DNA of 64,000 nt from positions 1-64,000 of the forward strand of contig NZ_JAMXFC010000008.1 in the NCBI RefSeq assembly GCF_025370755.1. The letters run 5' to 3'. The translations under genes and the position numbers were made by a program. This document shows positions 17,320 to 27,216 of this stretch, piece by piece; positions within the stretch are counted from its first letter, which is position 1, and the number at the start of each line of letters is the position of its first letter. This DNA comes from Laspinema sp. D2d (GTDB taxonomy: Bacteria > Cyanobacteriota > Cyanobacteriia > Cyanobacteriales > Laspinemataceae). A model generated the notes under the pieces. That model did not search any database, had not been told where the DNA came from, and saw nothing but the letters and a program-made list of their open reading frames with translations.

Positions 17320-17862
17320 TTAGTAAACTGAGAAACTATCAACCACGGTTTGAAACTGCTCTTTCATTTTTTGGGCGCGCGCTTCAGAAGTGGAAACATT
17401 TAGCGTAAAAAGTTTCCCGCGACTAATCGCAACACTGGCAAAATTATGTCGCTCTTGGGTGGGAAGTTTTACCGCATATTCTAACAGATAGTAAGTCTTT
17501 GAACCCTTTTCTCGCTGTTCGGCATTAATTAATTCCGCTTCGCGCCCGGATCCCGGCGGGGCGATCGCATTTTTGGAGAGTTTATACCCCACCTCACTCG
17601 GTGTACCCAGTTCGCTTAAGGTTTTCCCATCTTGAACTGGAGAAATCACTACGCTCACATTTTCCCGGGTTTCTATCAAATCGTGATACACCACATCCGG
17701 ACCCTTATTCACCTTCACGGGCACCCATCCATTCGGATACAGGAATTCGTATCCATCGGTACTATCGATATGGCTTTTGAGTCCACTGGCGGCTGAAACC
17801 GCACAACTACTGAGGACCAGACTAACTATGACCACCATAATTGTGGCAATTCGTTTGAGCAT
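17320..17862 (-). CDS. PsbP family lipoprotein (CyanoP)
   Basis: 180 residues from the ATG at 17862, which has AAGGAG nine bases upstream; two longer in-frame starts are less likely. A signal peptide ends in the lipobox LVLSSC, so the protein is probably anchored on the lumenal side of the thylakoid. The mature part has the PsbP features GYEFLYPNGWVPVKV, VSVVISPV, LSELGTPSEVG and LEYAVKLP. CyanoP assists assembly of photosystem II. It is followed by maf on the same strand. Confidence 0.92.
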   Translation of the reverse strand: MLKRIATIMVVIVSLVLSSCAVSAASGLKSHIDSTDGYEFLYPNGWVPVKVNKGPDVVYHDLIETRENVSVVISPVQDGKTLSELGTPSEVGYKLSKNAIAPPGSGREAELINAEQREKGSKTYYLLEYAVKLPTQERHNFASVAISRGKLFTLNVSTSEARAQKMKEQFQTVVDSFSVY

Positions 17863-18188
17863 GACTGCAATCTCCTTCATTGATGACCGGGATTGCACCA
17901 GCACCAATGGCTGAAGCGCCCCCTTACGCTTGCGCGTGCTCTTATTTTCCCATTGCCGGGGCCGATTTTATCTGAGAGCGAGTTTATTTTTTCCTGAAGG
18001 GCACAGGACAGGACGCCGATTTACTTAGTTTTAGGCGTAGTCCCTTCAGCGAGTTTGGGAGTGATAATTATGGGTTGAAAATTAGTAAAGATGCAGCCTA
18101 TAGAAAGTTATTTCCATCAAAAGGGTCGCAAATTTTTCTAACAGGACTTCCACCTATTTTGAAAACCTACCCTAAATGCAGAACTATT

Positions 18189-18236
18189 GTAAAAAAACGG
18201 ATTGATCCCCCCAACCCCCCTTAAGAAGGGGGGCTT
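18189..18236. repeat. Dispersed palindromic repeat, copy A
   Basis: An AAAAAAACGGATTGATCC segment leads into a CCCCCC-TTAAGAA-GGGGGG hairpin. A near-identical copy lies inverted at about 18828-18875 and a related copy at 21319-21376. Confidence 0.75.
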
Positions 18237-18295
18237 AAGAGATTTAGGCTTAAGTCCGACGATTTTGCAACAGAAACCCGCTGATGCAGCAGCGT

Positions 18296-18637
18296 TTAAG
18301 GAATTCCCGGAGATGAGTCAACCCATTTAATTTTAAGGTCGGGAAATGAGTCAACGACCTTAACTTTAAAATCCGGGAACGACTCAACCACCTGCCACTT
18401 GCCACAAGCATCAGGAAATGAATTAACCATTTTTACCCGGAGGTCGGGAAATGAAGCAACCATCTGAATTTTCAAGTCCGGAAAACTCTCGACAATTTGC
18501 ACTTTGCCAAACAAGGAAATGTCATTATAGGTACAGTTCCCATCCACTTTGTTTTGAGTCCGTGCTGGGGTCACCCAGAGGATGAGTCCGACCGTAAAAA
18601 GGCTGGTGAATATCCACAAAAACCAACGTTTCATCAT
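18296..18637 (-). CDS. Secreted SFPD-repeat protein, function unknown
   Basis: 113 residues. The first 25 form a signal peptide ending near TPARTQ. The rest is almost wholly short repeats of the type V-x-SFPD-h-K-V-x-h: SFPD starts at residues 51, 62, 73, 86 and 97, with a variant SSPG at 108. The period is 11, with 13 at the third where a Cys-Gly-Lys insertion lies. Alternating hydrophobic and charged residues suggest a beta-helix or stacked strand structure outside the cell. Two cysteines (35 and 78) might bond. The gene lies between inverted copies of a palindromic repeat. Confidence 0.75.
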   Translation of the reverse strand: MMKRWFLWIFTSLFTVGLILWVTPARTQNKVDGNCTYNDISLFGKVQIVESFPDLKIQMVASFPDLRVKMVNSFPDACGKWQVVESFPDFKVKVVDSFPDLKIKWVDSSPGIP

Positions 18638-18718
18638 TTGGGGATAAAATTAATCAGGGGAAGAGTTGAGGATTGAATAGACTTTTTACAAAATACCAGT
18701 TTGATTTGCCTTTTTCCC

Positions 18719-18775
18719 CGTGCGATCCCCCTCCCGTCCCCCTTAAGAAGGGGGAGGCCAGAGGAATAAATGTTT
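18719..18775. repeat. Dispersed palindromic repeat with AAACATTTATTCC tail
   Basis: A CCCCCTT-AAG-AAGGGGG hairpin with GAGGAATAAATGTTT beside it. The same unit occurs in the opposite orientation at 30774-30828. Confidence 0.65.
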
Positions 18776-18800
18776 TATTACTGGGGGAGGGCAGAGGAAT

Positions 18801-18883
18801 AGACATCTTGCAAAATTAATTCTCTGAAGCCCCCCTTAGTAAGGGGGGTTGGGGGGATCAATCCGTTTTTTTGCAAGATGTCT
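18801..18883. repeat. Nested palindrome, repeat copy B
   Basis: An outer perfect 15-bp inverted repeat (AGACATCTTGCAAAA, 18801-18815 and 18869-18883) encloses the inverted copy of the 18189 repeat with its CCCCCC/GGGGGG hairpin. It lies just before purK. Confidence 0.75.
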
Positions 18884-18935
18884 AGTTTTTCTGAAAGACT
18901 AGAAATAAACAGAAACAGAACAACTGCACTTGACA

Positions 18936-20114
18936 ATGAGCCAGATCGATCGCACTGAAAAAATAAACCGGGTTGGAGTAATAGGCGGGGGTCAACTGGC
19001 CTGGATGATGGCGGATGCGGCGGATGCACTCGGGATTGAACTGGTGGTGCAGACGCCCAAAAAGAGTGATCCGGCAGCGGCCCGCGCTGCTGAGGTGATT
19101 TTAGCACCGATTGATGATGCTAAGGCTACGGCGCAACTCGCTCAACGCTGCGATGTGATTACGTTTGAAAATGAGTTTGTGGATTTAATGGCGTTGGGGG
19201 AGTTGGAACGACAAGGGGTCTGCTTCCGCCCGAAATTGTCGGTTTTAGCGCCCATTTTGGATAAATATGAGCAGCGGTGTTATTTGCGATCGCTAGGGTT
19301 GCCGGTGCCCAAATTTATGGCCTTTGATGGGACGGAACTGCCCCCGACCCCGGACCTGCCATCGGAAAAGGTAGTGATGAAGGCGCGACGGCATGGCTAT
19401 GATGGTCAGGGAACGGCGATTTGTGGCGATCGCCAAACTCTCCTCGCCACCTGGGAACGTTGGGGATGCCCTCCGGTCCTGCTGGAAGAATTTATCCCCT
19501 TTGAGCGAGAATTGGCAGTTATGGCAGCGCGAAATCAGGCCGGTGAGGTGGTGATTTATCCGGTGGTGGAAACCCAGCAGGAAGCGCAAGTTTGCCGCCG
19601 TGCGATCGCCCCTGGGGATGTGACCCCGGAGGTGAATGCTCAAGTGGAGGCGATCGCCCACCGTCTCTTATCCGCCTTAGAGGTTGTTGGTATCTTCGGC
19701 ATCGAACTGTTTTTAACCCCCCAGGGTCAGGTCCTGGTCAATGAAATTGCCCCCCGGACCCACAACAGCGGACACTTAACTATCAATGCCTGCAATACCT
19801 CGCAGTTTGAAATGCATCTGAGGGCAGTTTGCGATTTACCCTTGCCCGACCCCTCCCTCAACTGTGCGGGGGCCGTCATGGTGAATTTGCTGGGATATGA
19901 GGAGTCTGAAGACGACTATAGCGCCAAACAGCAACAACTCCGGGCAGTTCCCGGGGCACATCTATATTGGTATGGTAAGACTCAATCCCGTCCTGGACGA
20001 AAAATGGGTCATGTAACGGCGATCGTCGAGGGGATATCCGGAAATGCCTTACAGCACCACTGTCAGGAACTCGCCCACCAGATTGAATCCATCTGGTACC
20101 CAGGGTCCCGTTAA
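18936..20114 (+). CDS. purK: 5-(carboxyamino)imidazole ribonucleotide synthase (PurK)
   Basis: 392 residues from the ATG at 18936; a TTG two codons earlier is an alternative. The enzyme uses ATP and bicarbonate to carboxylate AIR in purine synthesis. It has the N-terminal VGVIGGGQLAWMMADAA, the ITFENEFVD segment, an ATP-grasp core with VVMKARRHGYDGQGT and LLEEFIPFERELAVM, and the metal and catalytic NEIAPRTHNSGHLT. The 6S RNA gene lies immediately downstream, a linkage known in other cyanobacteria. Confidence 0.94.
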   Translation: MSQIDRTEKINRVGVIGGGQLAWMMADAADALGIELVVQTPKKSDPAAARAAEVILAPIDDAKATAQLAQRCDVITFENEFVDLMALGELERQGVCFRPKLSVLAPILDKYEQRCYLRSLGLPVPKFMAFDGTELPPTPDLPSEKVVMKARRHGYDGQGTAICGDRQTLLATWERWGCPPVLLEEFIPFERELAVMAARNQAGEVVIYPVVETQQEAQVCRRAIAPGDVTPEVNAQVEAIAHRLLSALEVVGIFGIELFLTPQGQVLVNEIAPRTHNSGHLTINACNTSQFEMHLRAVCDLPLPDPSLNCAGAVMVNLLGYEESEDDYSAKQQQLRAVPGAHLYWYGKTQSRPGRKMGHVTAIVEGISGNALQHHCQELAHQIESIWYPGSR

Positions 20115-20128
20115 ATTCAGGACGGAGG

Positions 20129-20215
20129 CATCTCCCCCATCCTCCCTATCTCCCCCATCCACCCCATCTCCCCCATCCTCCCTATCTCCCCCATCCACCC
20201 CATCTCCCCCAAATT
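20129..20215. repeat. C-rich repeat array between purK and the 6S RNA gene
   Basis: Units of CTCCCCCATCC and ACCCCATCTCC repeat in a higher-order block, with CTCCCTATCTCCCCCATCCA seen twice. It belongs to the same family as the arrays near 4.9, 8.6-8.9, 10.5 and 44.5 kb. It ends just before the promoter of the RNA gene. Confidence 0.75.
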
Positions 20216-20230
20216 ATTCCCCAGCCCCCC

Positions 20231-20258
20231 TTGTCATTTCTCTGAAATAGATTACAAT
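20231..20258 (+). promoter_or_regulatory. Sigma-70 type promoter of the 6S RNA gene
   Basis: TTGTCA (20231-20236) and TACAAT (20253-20258) are separated by 16 bases, close to consensus. Transcription would start near 20265. Confidence 0.7.
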
Positions 20259-20265
20259 GAAAAAG

Positions 20266-20459
20266 CTGAACTGCAACGTTGGTGACTGCCAATAGTGTTT
20301 TATGATCTATGCCTTAATTTATAAGGGAATCGTAGAGCTCTAGTCGCCGTAAACCGGACATTGTATCCGGAAACGTAAAGCTATGAGCCGCGATGCCCAC
20401 CTGGTTTTTCCAGGTCAGAAGCTGAGGTAAGACGGCGTTGCGGTCAGCCCCAATTTTTT
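20266..20459 (+). ncRNA. ssaA: 6S RNA (6Sa, SsaA)
   Basis: 6S RNA mimics an open promoter and binds RNA polymerase holoenzyme. The call rests on position and fold. The stretch follows purK, as in Synechococcus 6301, has its own near-consensus promoter, and is about 190 bases long. The ends pair as a closing stem: TTGG plus TGACTGC (20279-20289) with GCGGTCA plus CCAA (20440-20453), with a small bulge. Smaller hairpins such as CCGGACATTGTATCCGG and ACCTGGTTTTTCCAGGT fill the interior. It ends in a run of six T. Exact ends are estimates. Confidence 0.75.
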
Positions 20460-20924
20460 AAATCCTATCCTGTCAGGAGAATCCCGCTTCATCAGCATCA
20501 AGGATGCGGGGTGCGAGGGTAGAAGAATAAACGGTTACGGTTGGTCGCGGTTGTAAAGAGGATGACCTGTGACCGGGTAAAGTTGACCAAATCGGAAAAA
20601 GCACTTAACATCACGAATAACTAATTTTTTAGACCGGATCAGGTCTAGCCTTTGGGTGAACACTGGGAGTCGGTCTGAAAATTAGCACCGGAGATTGTTG
20701 TCTGCGGTGAATCGACCGGACTGATGCCAAGAAAGCAAATTAAACTCTATAGGTCGAGGCGATATGAGAAGCGCCCCTATCCCTGTAGAGAAAGAAGAGG
20801 TTAGTCCGGTTAAGTAAGGGAGCAAAAAAGCCCCTAAAAATGTCCATCTCTTCATCATCCTGAATTAAGGGTCTTAATTGAGTATGATCAGGAGAATCAA
20901 ACCGTTGAACGCCCCTAATTGCCT
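20460..20924. other. Region between the 6S RNA and the next gene
   Basis: About 460 bases without a convincing frame. Several paired segments are visible, for example around 20630-20680 (AGACCGGATCAGGTCT), and could be part of a leader or another small RNA. No known class was recognised. Confidence 0.35.
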
Positions 20925-21272
20925 ATGGCTCGCTACACTGGCTTATTTATCGTTGCAGTTCCCCTGGAAAATTTCCGGCCCTTGCTTGGAGAAATTTTAG
21001 AGGCTGCAAATTTGAATATTATTTACGAAACCGTGGATTATATTATGGCGCGGGAACAACCGGGAGAAGTTCCATTTACCAAGTTAGTAACCGTGGAAGT
21101 GTTAATAAATAGAACGGTTGGGGTAGACGATGAAGTTCGCATGAATGTGGTGATGAAAAATGAAGAATTGCCCCTGCATTTAGATAACCGTTGTCGGCAA
21201 ATGTTTAATCTACTATCGGAGGCGATCGCAGAAAATCGCTATTGGGAGCTTTTAGAAACTGCCGCTAGTTAA
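20925..21272 (+). CDS. Conserved cyanobacterial protein, function unknown
   Basis: 116 residues from the ATG at 20925; an in-frame TTG two codons earlier is possible. It is soluble with alternating strands and helices: TGLFIVAVPLENFRPLLGEIL, then KLVTVEVLINRTVG, then VRMNVVMKNEELPLHLDNRC, and an acidic C-terminal helix. No catalytic motif, signal or membrane segment is seen. The GGGGGG hairpin at 21350-21375 ends it. I do not recognise a named family. Confidence 0.7.
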   Translation: MARYTGLFIVAVPLENFRPLLGEILEAANLNIIYETVDYIMAREQPGEVPFTKLVTVEVLINRTVGVDDEVRMNVVMKNEELPLHLDNRCRQMFNLLSEAIAENRYWELLETAAS

Positions 21273-21318
21273 TCGGGGTATCGGTTCCCAATTAGGGGCA
21301 ATGGGAACCGATTTAGAC

Positions 21319-21376
21319 TAGACCTTTTGCAGAATTCTAACAGAGATCCCCCCAACCCCCCTGAAGAAGGGGGGCT
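21319..21376. repeat. Dispersed palindromic repeat, copy C, probable terminator
   Basis: A TTTTGCAGAATTC lead is followed by a GATCCCCCC...GGGGGGCTTTTT hairpin. It resembles copies A and B. It lies between convergent genes and ends in a T-run, so it can serve as a terminator. Confidence 0.7.
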
Positions 21377-21378
21377 TT

Positions 21379-23748
21379 TTATAATGAAGTGCGACGCAAC
21401 AATAGGGAATTAGTGACGACACTCACGGAACTGAAGGCCATGAATGCACCAGCAGTCGCGGGATTTAATAAGATGCCCCATAGAGGCAGTAGCAGACCCG
21501 CAGCGACGGGAATGCCGAGGATATTGTAAGCGAACGCCCAAAATAAGTTTTGCCGAATTTTGCGAAAGGTGGCGCGACTCAGTTGGATAGAACTGACTAC
21601 ATCAAGGAGAGAATCGCGCATGAGGACGATGCCTGCGGTTTCTACGGCAACATCGGTGGCGGCATTTAAACTAATCCCAATATTCGCTTGCGCTAAGGCA
21701 GGGGCATCGTTGATGCCATCTCCGACCATTGCGACGCATTGTGCCTGGGATTGCAGGTGCGCGATCGCCTCTGCTTTACCGGCAGGGGAGACTCCGGCGA
21801 GAATATCGGTGGGGTTGAGTCCCAGGGATTGACCGATCGCCTGGGCCGCTTCTGGGCGATCGCCCGTCACCATCATCACCCGTAATCCCATATTCCGACA
21901 AGCATCCAGGGTGGATTGAGCATCCTCTCGCAGGCGATCGCGCACGGCGATACACCCCATTAATTCTCCCCCTTTCCCCACTAACACAACGGTTTTCCCC
22001 GCTTCGGCGAGTGTTTGGATCCGGGAACTCCAGTCTGGGGAAATCTCTATCCCCTGTTGCCTAAACCAGTCCTCAGTTCCTAACAGGATGGCATCATTCT
22101 CCACCGTTGCCGAAACTCCGCATCCCGGTTCCGTCTGGAAGCAGTCGCCACTCAGGAGAGGGAGATTTCGGGTTTTGGACTCACTTAAAATCGCCTTGGC
22201 GAGGGGATGATTGGTCCCGCTTTCCACTGTAGCGGCGAGTTGCAGCAGTTCGGTGGCATCAACCGAGTCCTTGCAAAGACAATCCGTGACTTCCGGTTCT
22301 CCGGTGGTGAGAGTACCCGTTTTATCAAAAATCACCGTATCAATTTGGGCCACTCCTTCGAGAATGTCTCCCCCGCGAATCAGTAATCCGCGTTCTGCAC
22401 CCATGCTAGTGCCGACGAGGAGGGCGGTGGGGGTGGCGAGTCCCAGGGAACAGGGACAAGCGATGACTAAGACGGCGATCGCCAGTTTTAAACTGAGTAA
22501 CAAGGGGGACGTCGGTTCCATCAGGGAATGGAGGTGCCCTGCCATCGGTAAGAGGGGGGTCAACTGCATCGCCGGTTGTAACACTTGGGGAAACAGGTGC
22601 GTGCCGATTAAGTACCAGAATACAAAGGTAACCGTAGCGATCGCAATGACACCGTAGGTAAAGTATCCCGCCACAGTATCCGCGAGGTTTTGAATTGGTG
22701 CTTTGCGGGTTTGGGCCTCTTCCACGAGGGCGACAATTTGCGCGAGGGTGGTTTCTCCACCAATGCGGGTGGCGCGGATGACAATAACGCCGGACTGATT
22801 CAGGGTTCCCCCAACCACGGGATCCCCGGTTTGTTTGAGGACCGGGAGGGATTCGCCGGTCAACATGGACTCATCAAGGGTGGTACTGCCGGAGATGATT
22901 TCTCCATCCACGGGGATTTTTTCGCCTGGGAGGACTTGGACCAATTCCCCGACTTTGACGCGATCGGCGCTGATTTCCAGGGTGAAGGGGGGGGAGTCGG
23001 AATCAGTTGCCGCAGAGAGGGGGGTTGTAATTAAGCGGGCGGTAGCGGGTTTGAGGGAGATTAGGGCCTGGAGAGAGGCGGCGGCGCGTTGCCTTGCCAG
23101 TTGTTCTAGGGTGCGTCCGAGGAGGATAAATCCGAGTAACATCACGGGTTCATCAAAAAAGCATTCCCATTTGAGTTGGGGAAACAGGAAGGCGATGCAA
23201 CTAGCGAGATAGGCACTGAGTGCGCCTAATCCGACTAGGGTATTCATGTTGGGACTGTTGCGCCATAAGGCGCGGACCCCTTCGATGAGGATGGGACGGC
23301 CTGGAATGGCGATCGCCGCTGTTGCTAAGGCCCAATGAAATCCGATTTGGTTGAGGAGTCCGAGTTGGCCGAGGTGTCCGAGTCCGGAGAGGAGGATTAA
23401 CAGGGTGGCGATCGCCAGATTCCAGATGGCGGCGCGAATGGATTCCCGGTGGCGACGAGTTTGGGCATTCTCCCCCTGTCCATCCGGGGTGCTACAACGC
23501 AGTTCCGTGGGGAATCCTGATGCGGTCAATTTTTCGGCCAGTTGTGCCGGGTCAATTTTGTCCGGTTCATACTCCACTGCGGCCACTTCCGTGACCAAAT
23601 TGACCTGGGCGGAAATCACCCCAGGTTGTTGTGTGAGTTGACGTTCTACCGCTTGGACACAACCGGCACATTTCATGCCGCCCACATCCAGGGCAGTAGT
23701 GGCAACAGGTGAGGGCGGATTCGTTCTCTGGGTTTCGGATGAAAGCAT
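21379..23748 (-). CDS. ctaA: Copper-transporting P1B-type ATPase, CtaA type
   Basis: 789 residues from the ATG at 23748; a TTG three codons earlier is in frame. The N-terminal metal-binding domain has GMKCAGC (C27 and C30). The membrane metal site is [10 protein letters not shown], the phosphorylated Asp is in [11 protein letters not shown], the actuator loop has LTGES, and the hinge is [11 protein letters not shown]. About eight hydrophobic helices are visible. The N-terminal [16 protein letters not shown] matches remembered CtaA sequences better than PacS. CtaA imports copper at the plasma membrane for delivery to plastocyanin and oxidase. Confidence 0.9.
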   Translation of the reverse strand: MLSSETQRTNPPSPVATTALDVGGMKCAGCVQAVERQLTQQPGVISAQVNLVTEVAAVEYEPDKIDPAQLAEKLTASGFPTELRCSTPDGQGENAQTRRHRESIRAAIWNLAIATLLILLSGLGHLGQLGLLNQIGFHWALATAAIAIPGRPILIEGVRALWRNSPNMNTLVGLGALSAYLASCIAFLFPQLKWECFFDEPVMLLGFILLGRTLEQLARQRAAASLQALISLKPATARLITTPLSAATDSDSPPFTLEISADRVKVGELVQVLPGEKIPVDGEIISGSTTLDESMLTGESLPVLKQTGDPVVGGTLNQSGVIVIRATRIGGETTLAQIVALVEEAQTRKAPIQNLADTVAGYFTYGVIAIATVTFVFWYLIGTHLFPQVLQPAMQLTPLLPMAGHLHSLMEPTSPLLLSLKLAIAVLVIACPCSLGLATPTALLVGTSMGAERGLLIRGGDILEGVAQIDTVIFDKTGTLTTGEPEVTDCLCKDSVDATELLQLAATVESGTNHPLAKAILSESKTRNLPLLSGDCFQTEPGCGVSATVENDAILLGTEDWFRQQGIEISPDWSSRIQTLAEAGKTVVLVGKGGELMGCIAVRDRLREDAQSTLDACRNMGLRVMMVTGDRPEAAQAIGQSLGLNPTDILAGVSPAGKAEAIAHLQSQAQCVAMVGDGINDAPALAQANIGISLNAATDVAVETAGIVLMRDSLLDVVSSIQLSRATFRKIRQNLFWAFAYNILGIPVAAGLLLPLWGILLNPATAGAFMAFSSVSVVTNSLLLRRTSL

Positions 23749-23809
23749 GAATATCAAATCATCAAAGTATTATCGCCAAAGTGTAACGCTTTTCCCACGG
23801 GAGTGGGCC

Positions 23810-25135
23810 TTATCCTTCATCCTCGGGTTCCGCGATCGGGCGCTTGACTGAGGAAAAAATTCGGTATTTTTTATTCTCACTATCCGAGAATCCCGTGGCG
23901 GAGTCTCCCTCCCATCTCACTACATTATACTCTACGTTGTCAGCATAAATGGCGAAGGTGATTCTCACAACTTCTAAAAAGTTGATCAGCCACTTGCATT
24001 CTGTTTGTGACTGTTCCTCATAGTAGCGGATTAAATTAGCTAAACAGGCTTCTAAGTGAGGGGAACAGGATTTACAAATTAACACCAACTTCAAAAGGAC
24101 GATCGCTAAGGTCATGGGATTGCCATTTGCCAATAATAAAATAAATAACAAAGAGGGTTCTTTACCCGTTTCTGTGGTTAAAAATTCAATGGTTTTTTTG
24201 CAAGTAGTTTCGAGTAATAGAGGAGTTAATATTTCTGAATCATGATTTTTCCCCAACTCCAATAATTTATGGGAAAGCTTGCTATTAATCGTATCTACAA
24301 AAGTTTGATGTTCCACGGAAAAAATTAGATACTTTTTTAAGGCAATTTTAAAAGATTTATAAGGAATTCCTTGAGTTTGATTGACAAAAATATTAGCCAA
24401 ATTTACATAATTGTAAGGTCCTCGTTTAGCGACCACGGTTTTAATCAGTCGGAGGACATCATTGCCCAACCCCGTTGGGTTTTTGTTCGTGACTTCCGCA
24501 GGCATAATTTGAGATTGGGACCGCGCAGTGTACATAGCGAGGTCAAACTTAAACCGTTCTTTGAGTTGGCGCGAGAGGGCTTTGGCGGCTTCTTTTTGTT
24601 CTTGGGATTTACCAAAGACCGATTGATGAGCTAATAAATAACTCGAATAGCGATGACTCCAATGACCATCATCGGTGCGCGAAGCAAACAGTTCCAGGGC
24701 TTTGTAATCTTGGCTATTGGAGAAATTAGTTAACCAATTTCGGAGCCGCTGTAAACTCATAGAAGCGGTATAAGAGCCAATCGTTTTGTCCTCAAATATT
24801 TGGATGAGGTCCTGAATGGCAGCATTGTGGCGAGTGGATTGCCAATTATTGACGAGAATGTAACAACAGCGGTTGAGGATTTTATGAAATTTGTCTTCAT
24901 CTTCCGCATAAAGAATCCGAAACAGAACATTCCAAGCATCGGTATTTTTATCGGTATTTACAAATTCAATGAATAAGGTTTTAAACTCAAGGGTGACGAT
25001 TTCCGGAGAATTCGTGGTCACCAGGGTGAGGAAAAAGCTATAAATAATTTCTTCATTTTTATAAAGGGGTGTGGACTGCCCGTCCAGATTGGGGGAATCT
25101 GGGTGCTGCCCATTGGGTAAAGCGCCACTGGTCAT
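23810..25135 (-). CDS. Conserved protein of unknown function
   Basis: 441 residues with no signal peptide or clear membrane helix. It is almost entirely helical, with many Leu-rich amphipathic segments, reminiscent of HEAT-like or helical scaffold proteins, though no regular repeat is obvious. A proline-rich N-terminus of about 25 residues and a charged C-terminus flank it. RLIKTVVAKRGPYNYVNLAN and WSHRYSSYLLAHQSVF are distinctive. Neighbours (copper ATPase, thioredoxin-like lipoprotein) give no clue. I cannot assign a role. Confidence 0.65.
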   Translation of the reverse strand: MTSGALPNGQHPDSPNLDGQSTPLYKNEEIIYSFFLTLVTTNSPEIVTLEFKTLFIEFVNTDKNTDAWNVLFRILYAEDEDKFHKILNRCCYILVNNWQSTRHNAAIQDLIQIFEDKTIGSYTASMSLQRLRNWLTNFSNSQDYKALELFASRTDDGHWSHRYSSYLLAHQSVFGKSQEQKEAAKALSRQLKERFKFDLAMYTARSQSQIMPAEVTNKNPTGLGNDVLRLIKTVVAKRGPYNYVNLANIFVNQTQGIPYKSFKIALKKYLIFSVEHQTFVDTINSKLSHKLLELGKNHDSEILTPLLLETTCKKTIEFLTTETGKEPSLLFILLLANGNPMTLAIVLLKLVLICKSCSPHLEACLANLIRYYEEQSQTECKWLINFLEVVRITFAIYADNVEYNVVRWEGDSATGFSDSENKKYRIFSSVKRPIAEPEDEG

Positions 25136-26017
25136 AAGTTCTTTGATCTCAGATCTAAATAGGGGTAAAAAGAGTGGAATCTTCGACTGAAATTAAGTTT
25201 AAGGAGGAAAGATTGGGGGAAATAATTCAAGTTTAGATTAAACCGATCGCCCGCCTTTGACCCGTTTAAGTTTGCCGAAATAACCCGACCCCGACACCCT
25301 GGGTATTCCCTTGGGGTTCCCGATACTCGACAGGCAGTGGAGGGGTTTAAGGGTGGCGATCGCCAACACTCTACTCTTAAAAGACTTGAGAGGATGGGAT
25401 CATCTGACAAGTCGCCATTGCCCAAGGGGGAAATTCTCAACTTTAGGGGGTGGATTAACCTGAATAACTATCAATTTCATCGATTTTCCATAGGATAAGA
25501 TTGGAGATCGCACCGGAAATTTTTTGGTAACCGGAGAATTATCTTTAATTATAATTGACCGATCTCGATTCAGTAGGATGCAGCCTTTAACCCTGTCTCC
25601 ACCTAGCATTCAGGTTATGGGATTATACCGGAAAAACTGCCCAAAACTGTCTCAACGGTTCAGATCCGAAGGCGATCGGATGGTTTCCCCCAGGGGAGGG
25701 GATGTAATGGCCCTAGAGGAATGCTACAGTCATCGCCATGCCTGATGATCGGTCGGGACTTGGGGTGAAGAGGTGCAGATTGCCGGTTGCCCTTGCCACC
25801 CGGAGGCGATCGCCCGGGGAGGCGCTTTTCCCGAACTGCCCGATTTGAAGGGGATACCTCGGCGATCGCCAAGGAATCTGTCCTGGAATGTCCCTGTTTT
25901 TTCAATGGGTTCCAGGTCGCGTAGATGACGGATGAATTGAATAAGCGACCTGGATCGTTGGGGTTGTCCTAATCGGGAAACAAGCGGCCCGGACTCGTGA
26001 TAAAAGGCGAGAATAAT
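25136..26017. other. Long intergenic region without a supported gene
   Basis: About 880 bases. Several short frames exist on both strands but none resembles a protein family. CCAGGTCGC (25912-25920) and GCGACCTGG (25945-25953) form a hairpin near the end of the DsbA-like gene. HIP1 sites are frequent. Confidence 0.4.
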
Positions 26018-26779
26018 TTATCGACCCGCACTTTTAATTCTCGCTAAAATTGTTTCCATTTCTGATAATTCTATGGCCCCGGAGAACGGTTCTTCATTCA
26101 TGAAAAAGAACGGCGTTCCATTAATGCCTAATTTACGGGCCAACATGAGGTCTTCCTCAATGGCGGCTTGGGCGGTTTCACTCTGGCGATCGCTATTAAA
26201 TTTCTCTAAATCTAAATTTAAGGTTTGGGCGATCGTCCCATATAACGCTTCTCCCAACTGCTCTTGCTGTTGGAATAATGCATCATGATATTCCCAGAAT
26301 TTCCCCTGTTGTTGAGCGGCCCAAGCCGCTTGTGCTGCGGGAAGTGCTTGGGCATGAATTTGCGTCAAAGGCAGATGCTTGTAAGTCAAGGTGACCTCAG
26401 ACTGATGTTTCGCCATAAACTGATTCACCGTTGCGTGAGCTTGGGCACAAAACGGACATTGAAAGTCAGAAAATTCCACAATCACGATATTTTTTTGAGG
26501 AGACCCTTTAAGGGGAGAGTTCCCGATAATTGCGCCCGGGTCGGTAGTCATTTGCTGTAAGAAAGCTTGCCTTGCTTGCTGAACCTCATTTTGTTGGTTC
26601 TCTTGATAGGCTTGCACCGATTCAATAATAACTTGGGGATTATTCCGAATAATCTCCAAGACTTGTGCTTCGAGGTCGGAATTGGCACTCGTGCTATTGA
26701 GACTGGTACAACCGAACAATCCAAAACCGAATATCAAACAGCAGGCTAAAGTCAAGGAAAAAAAGCGAAACCGGGACAT
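26018..26779 (-). CDS. DsbA/BdbD-like thioredoxin-fold lipoprotein
   Basis: 253 residues. A signal peptide ends in the lipobox GFGLFGC, so the protein is probably anchored outside the cytoplasmic membrane. The redox motif is CPFC in VEFSDFQCPFCAQAH, and the cis-Pro loop is GINGTPFFFM. The helical insert between them is DsbA-like. It probably oxidises or isomerises disulfides in exported proteins. The stretch EIIRNNPQVIIESVQAY is shared with this group of proteins. It is monocistronic. Confidence 0.88.
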   Translation of the reverse strand: MSRFRFFSLTLACCLIFGFGLFGCTSLNSTSANSDLEAQVLEIIRNNPQVIIESVQAYQENQQNEVQQARQAFLQQMTTDPGAIIGNSPLKGSPQKNIVIVEFSDFQCPFCAQAHATVNQFMAKHQSEVTLTYKHLPLTQIHAQALPAAQAAWAAQQQGKFWEYHDALFQQQEQLGEALYGTIAQTLNLDLEKFNSDRQSETAQAAIEEDLMLARKLGINGTPFFFMNEEPFSGAIELSEMETILARIKSAGR

Positions 26780-27216
26780 GAATAACCTCTCGGATAAAAA
26801 TTAGCAGCAGATCACTACTATAGGCGCTTTCCCAGGATTTTGACGAGTTTTCCCGGGGTGCAGAAGGCCCGTTTCATTGGTGATATCGATCGCTGCTAGA
26901 TTAGAGGAGTAACGTTACCATCATCTCCAGCACTCCCCGGCCCTTGGGCAACACTGGACGGCGGTAGATTTCGGTAGCCTACAGTACAGTTTGGGCATTA
27001 AGGAGTCATCGGTTATTTGATCCAAATAGATTTGGCCCGTCTGCTTTCCGTTGCCTTTGAAGCAAGCGGGAAGCAGCGATCCCAATTTGAGGTCCCCGGT
27101 TATCCCGAGACGGCGATCGCCCCCTGGTTGCATTGCACTGATGGCGAACCGTTGCTGTGGAAATCTGACCCCTCACTAAACTCTAACCACCCCTCACGAA
27201 TGTTACTCAATCCCCT
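26780..27216. other. Divergent promoter region of the lipoprotein and the urea-sensor kinase
   Basis: About 440 bases between divergent genes. An overlapping frame from 27017 has no family likeness. No signal sequence can be joined in frame to the downstream kinase, because a stop (TAA at 27184) precedes it. Confidence 0.4.

Noticed and set aside
25132-25905. Several small frames on both strands
   Set aside because: None has a ribosome binding site or a recognisable family; the codon use looks random.
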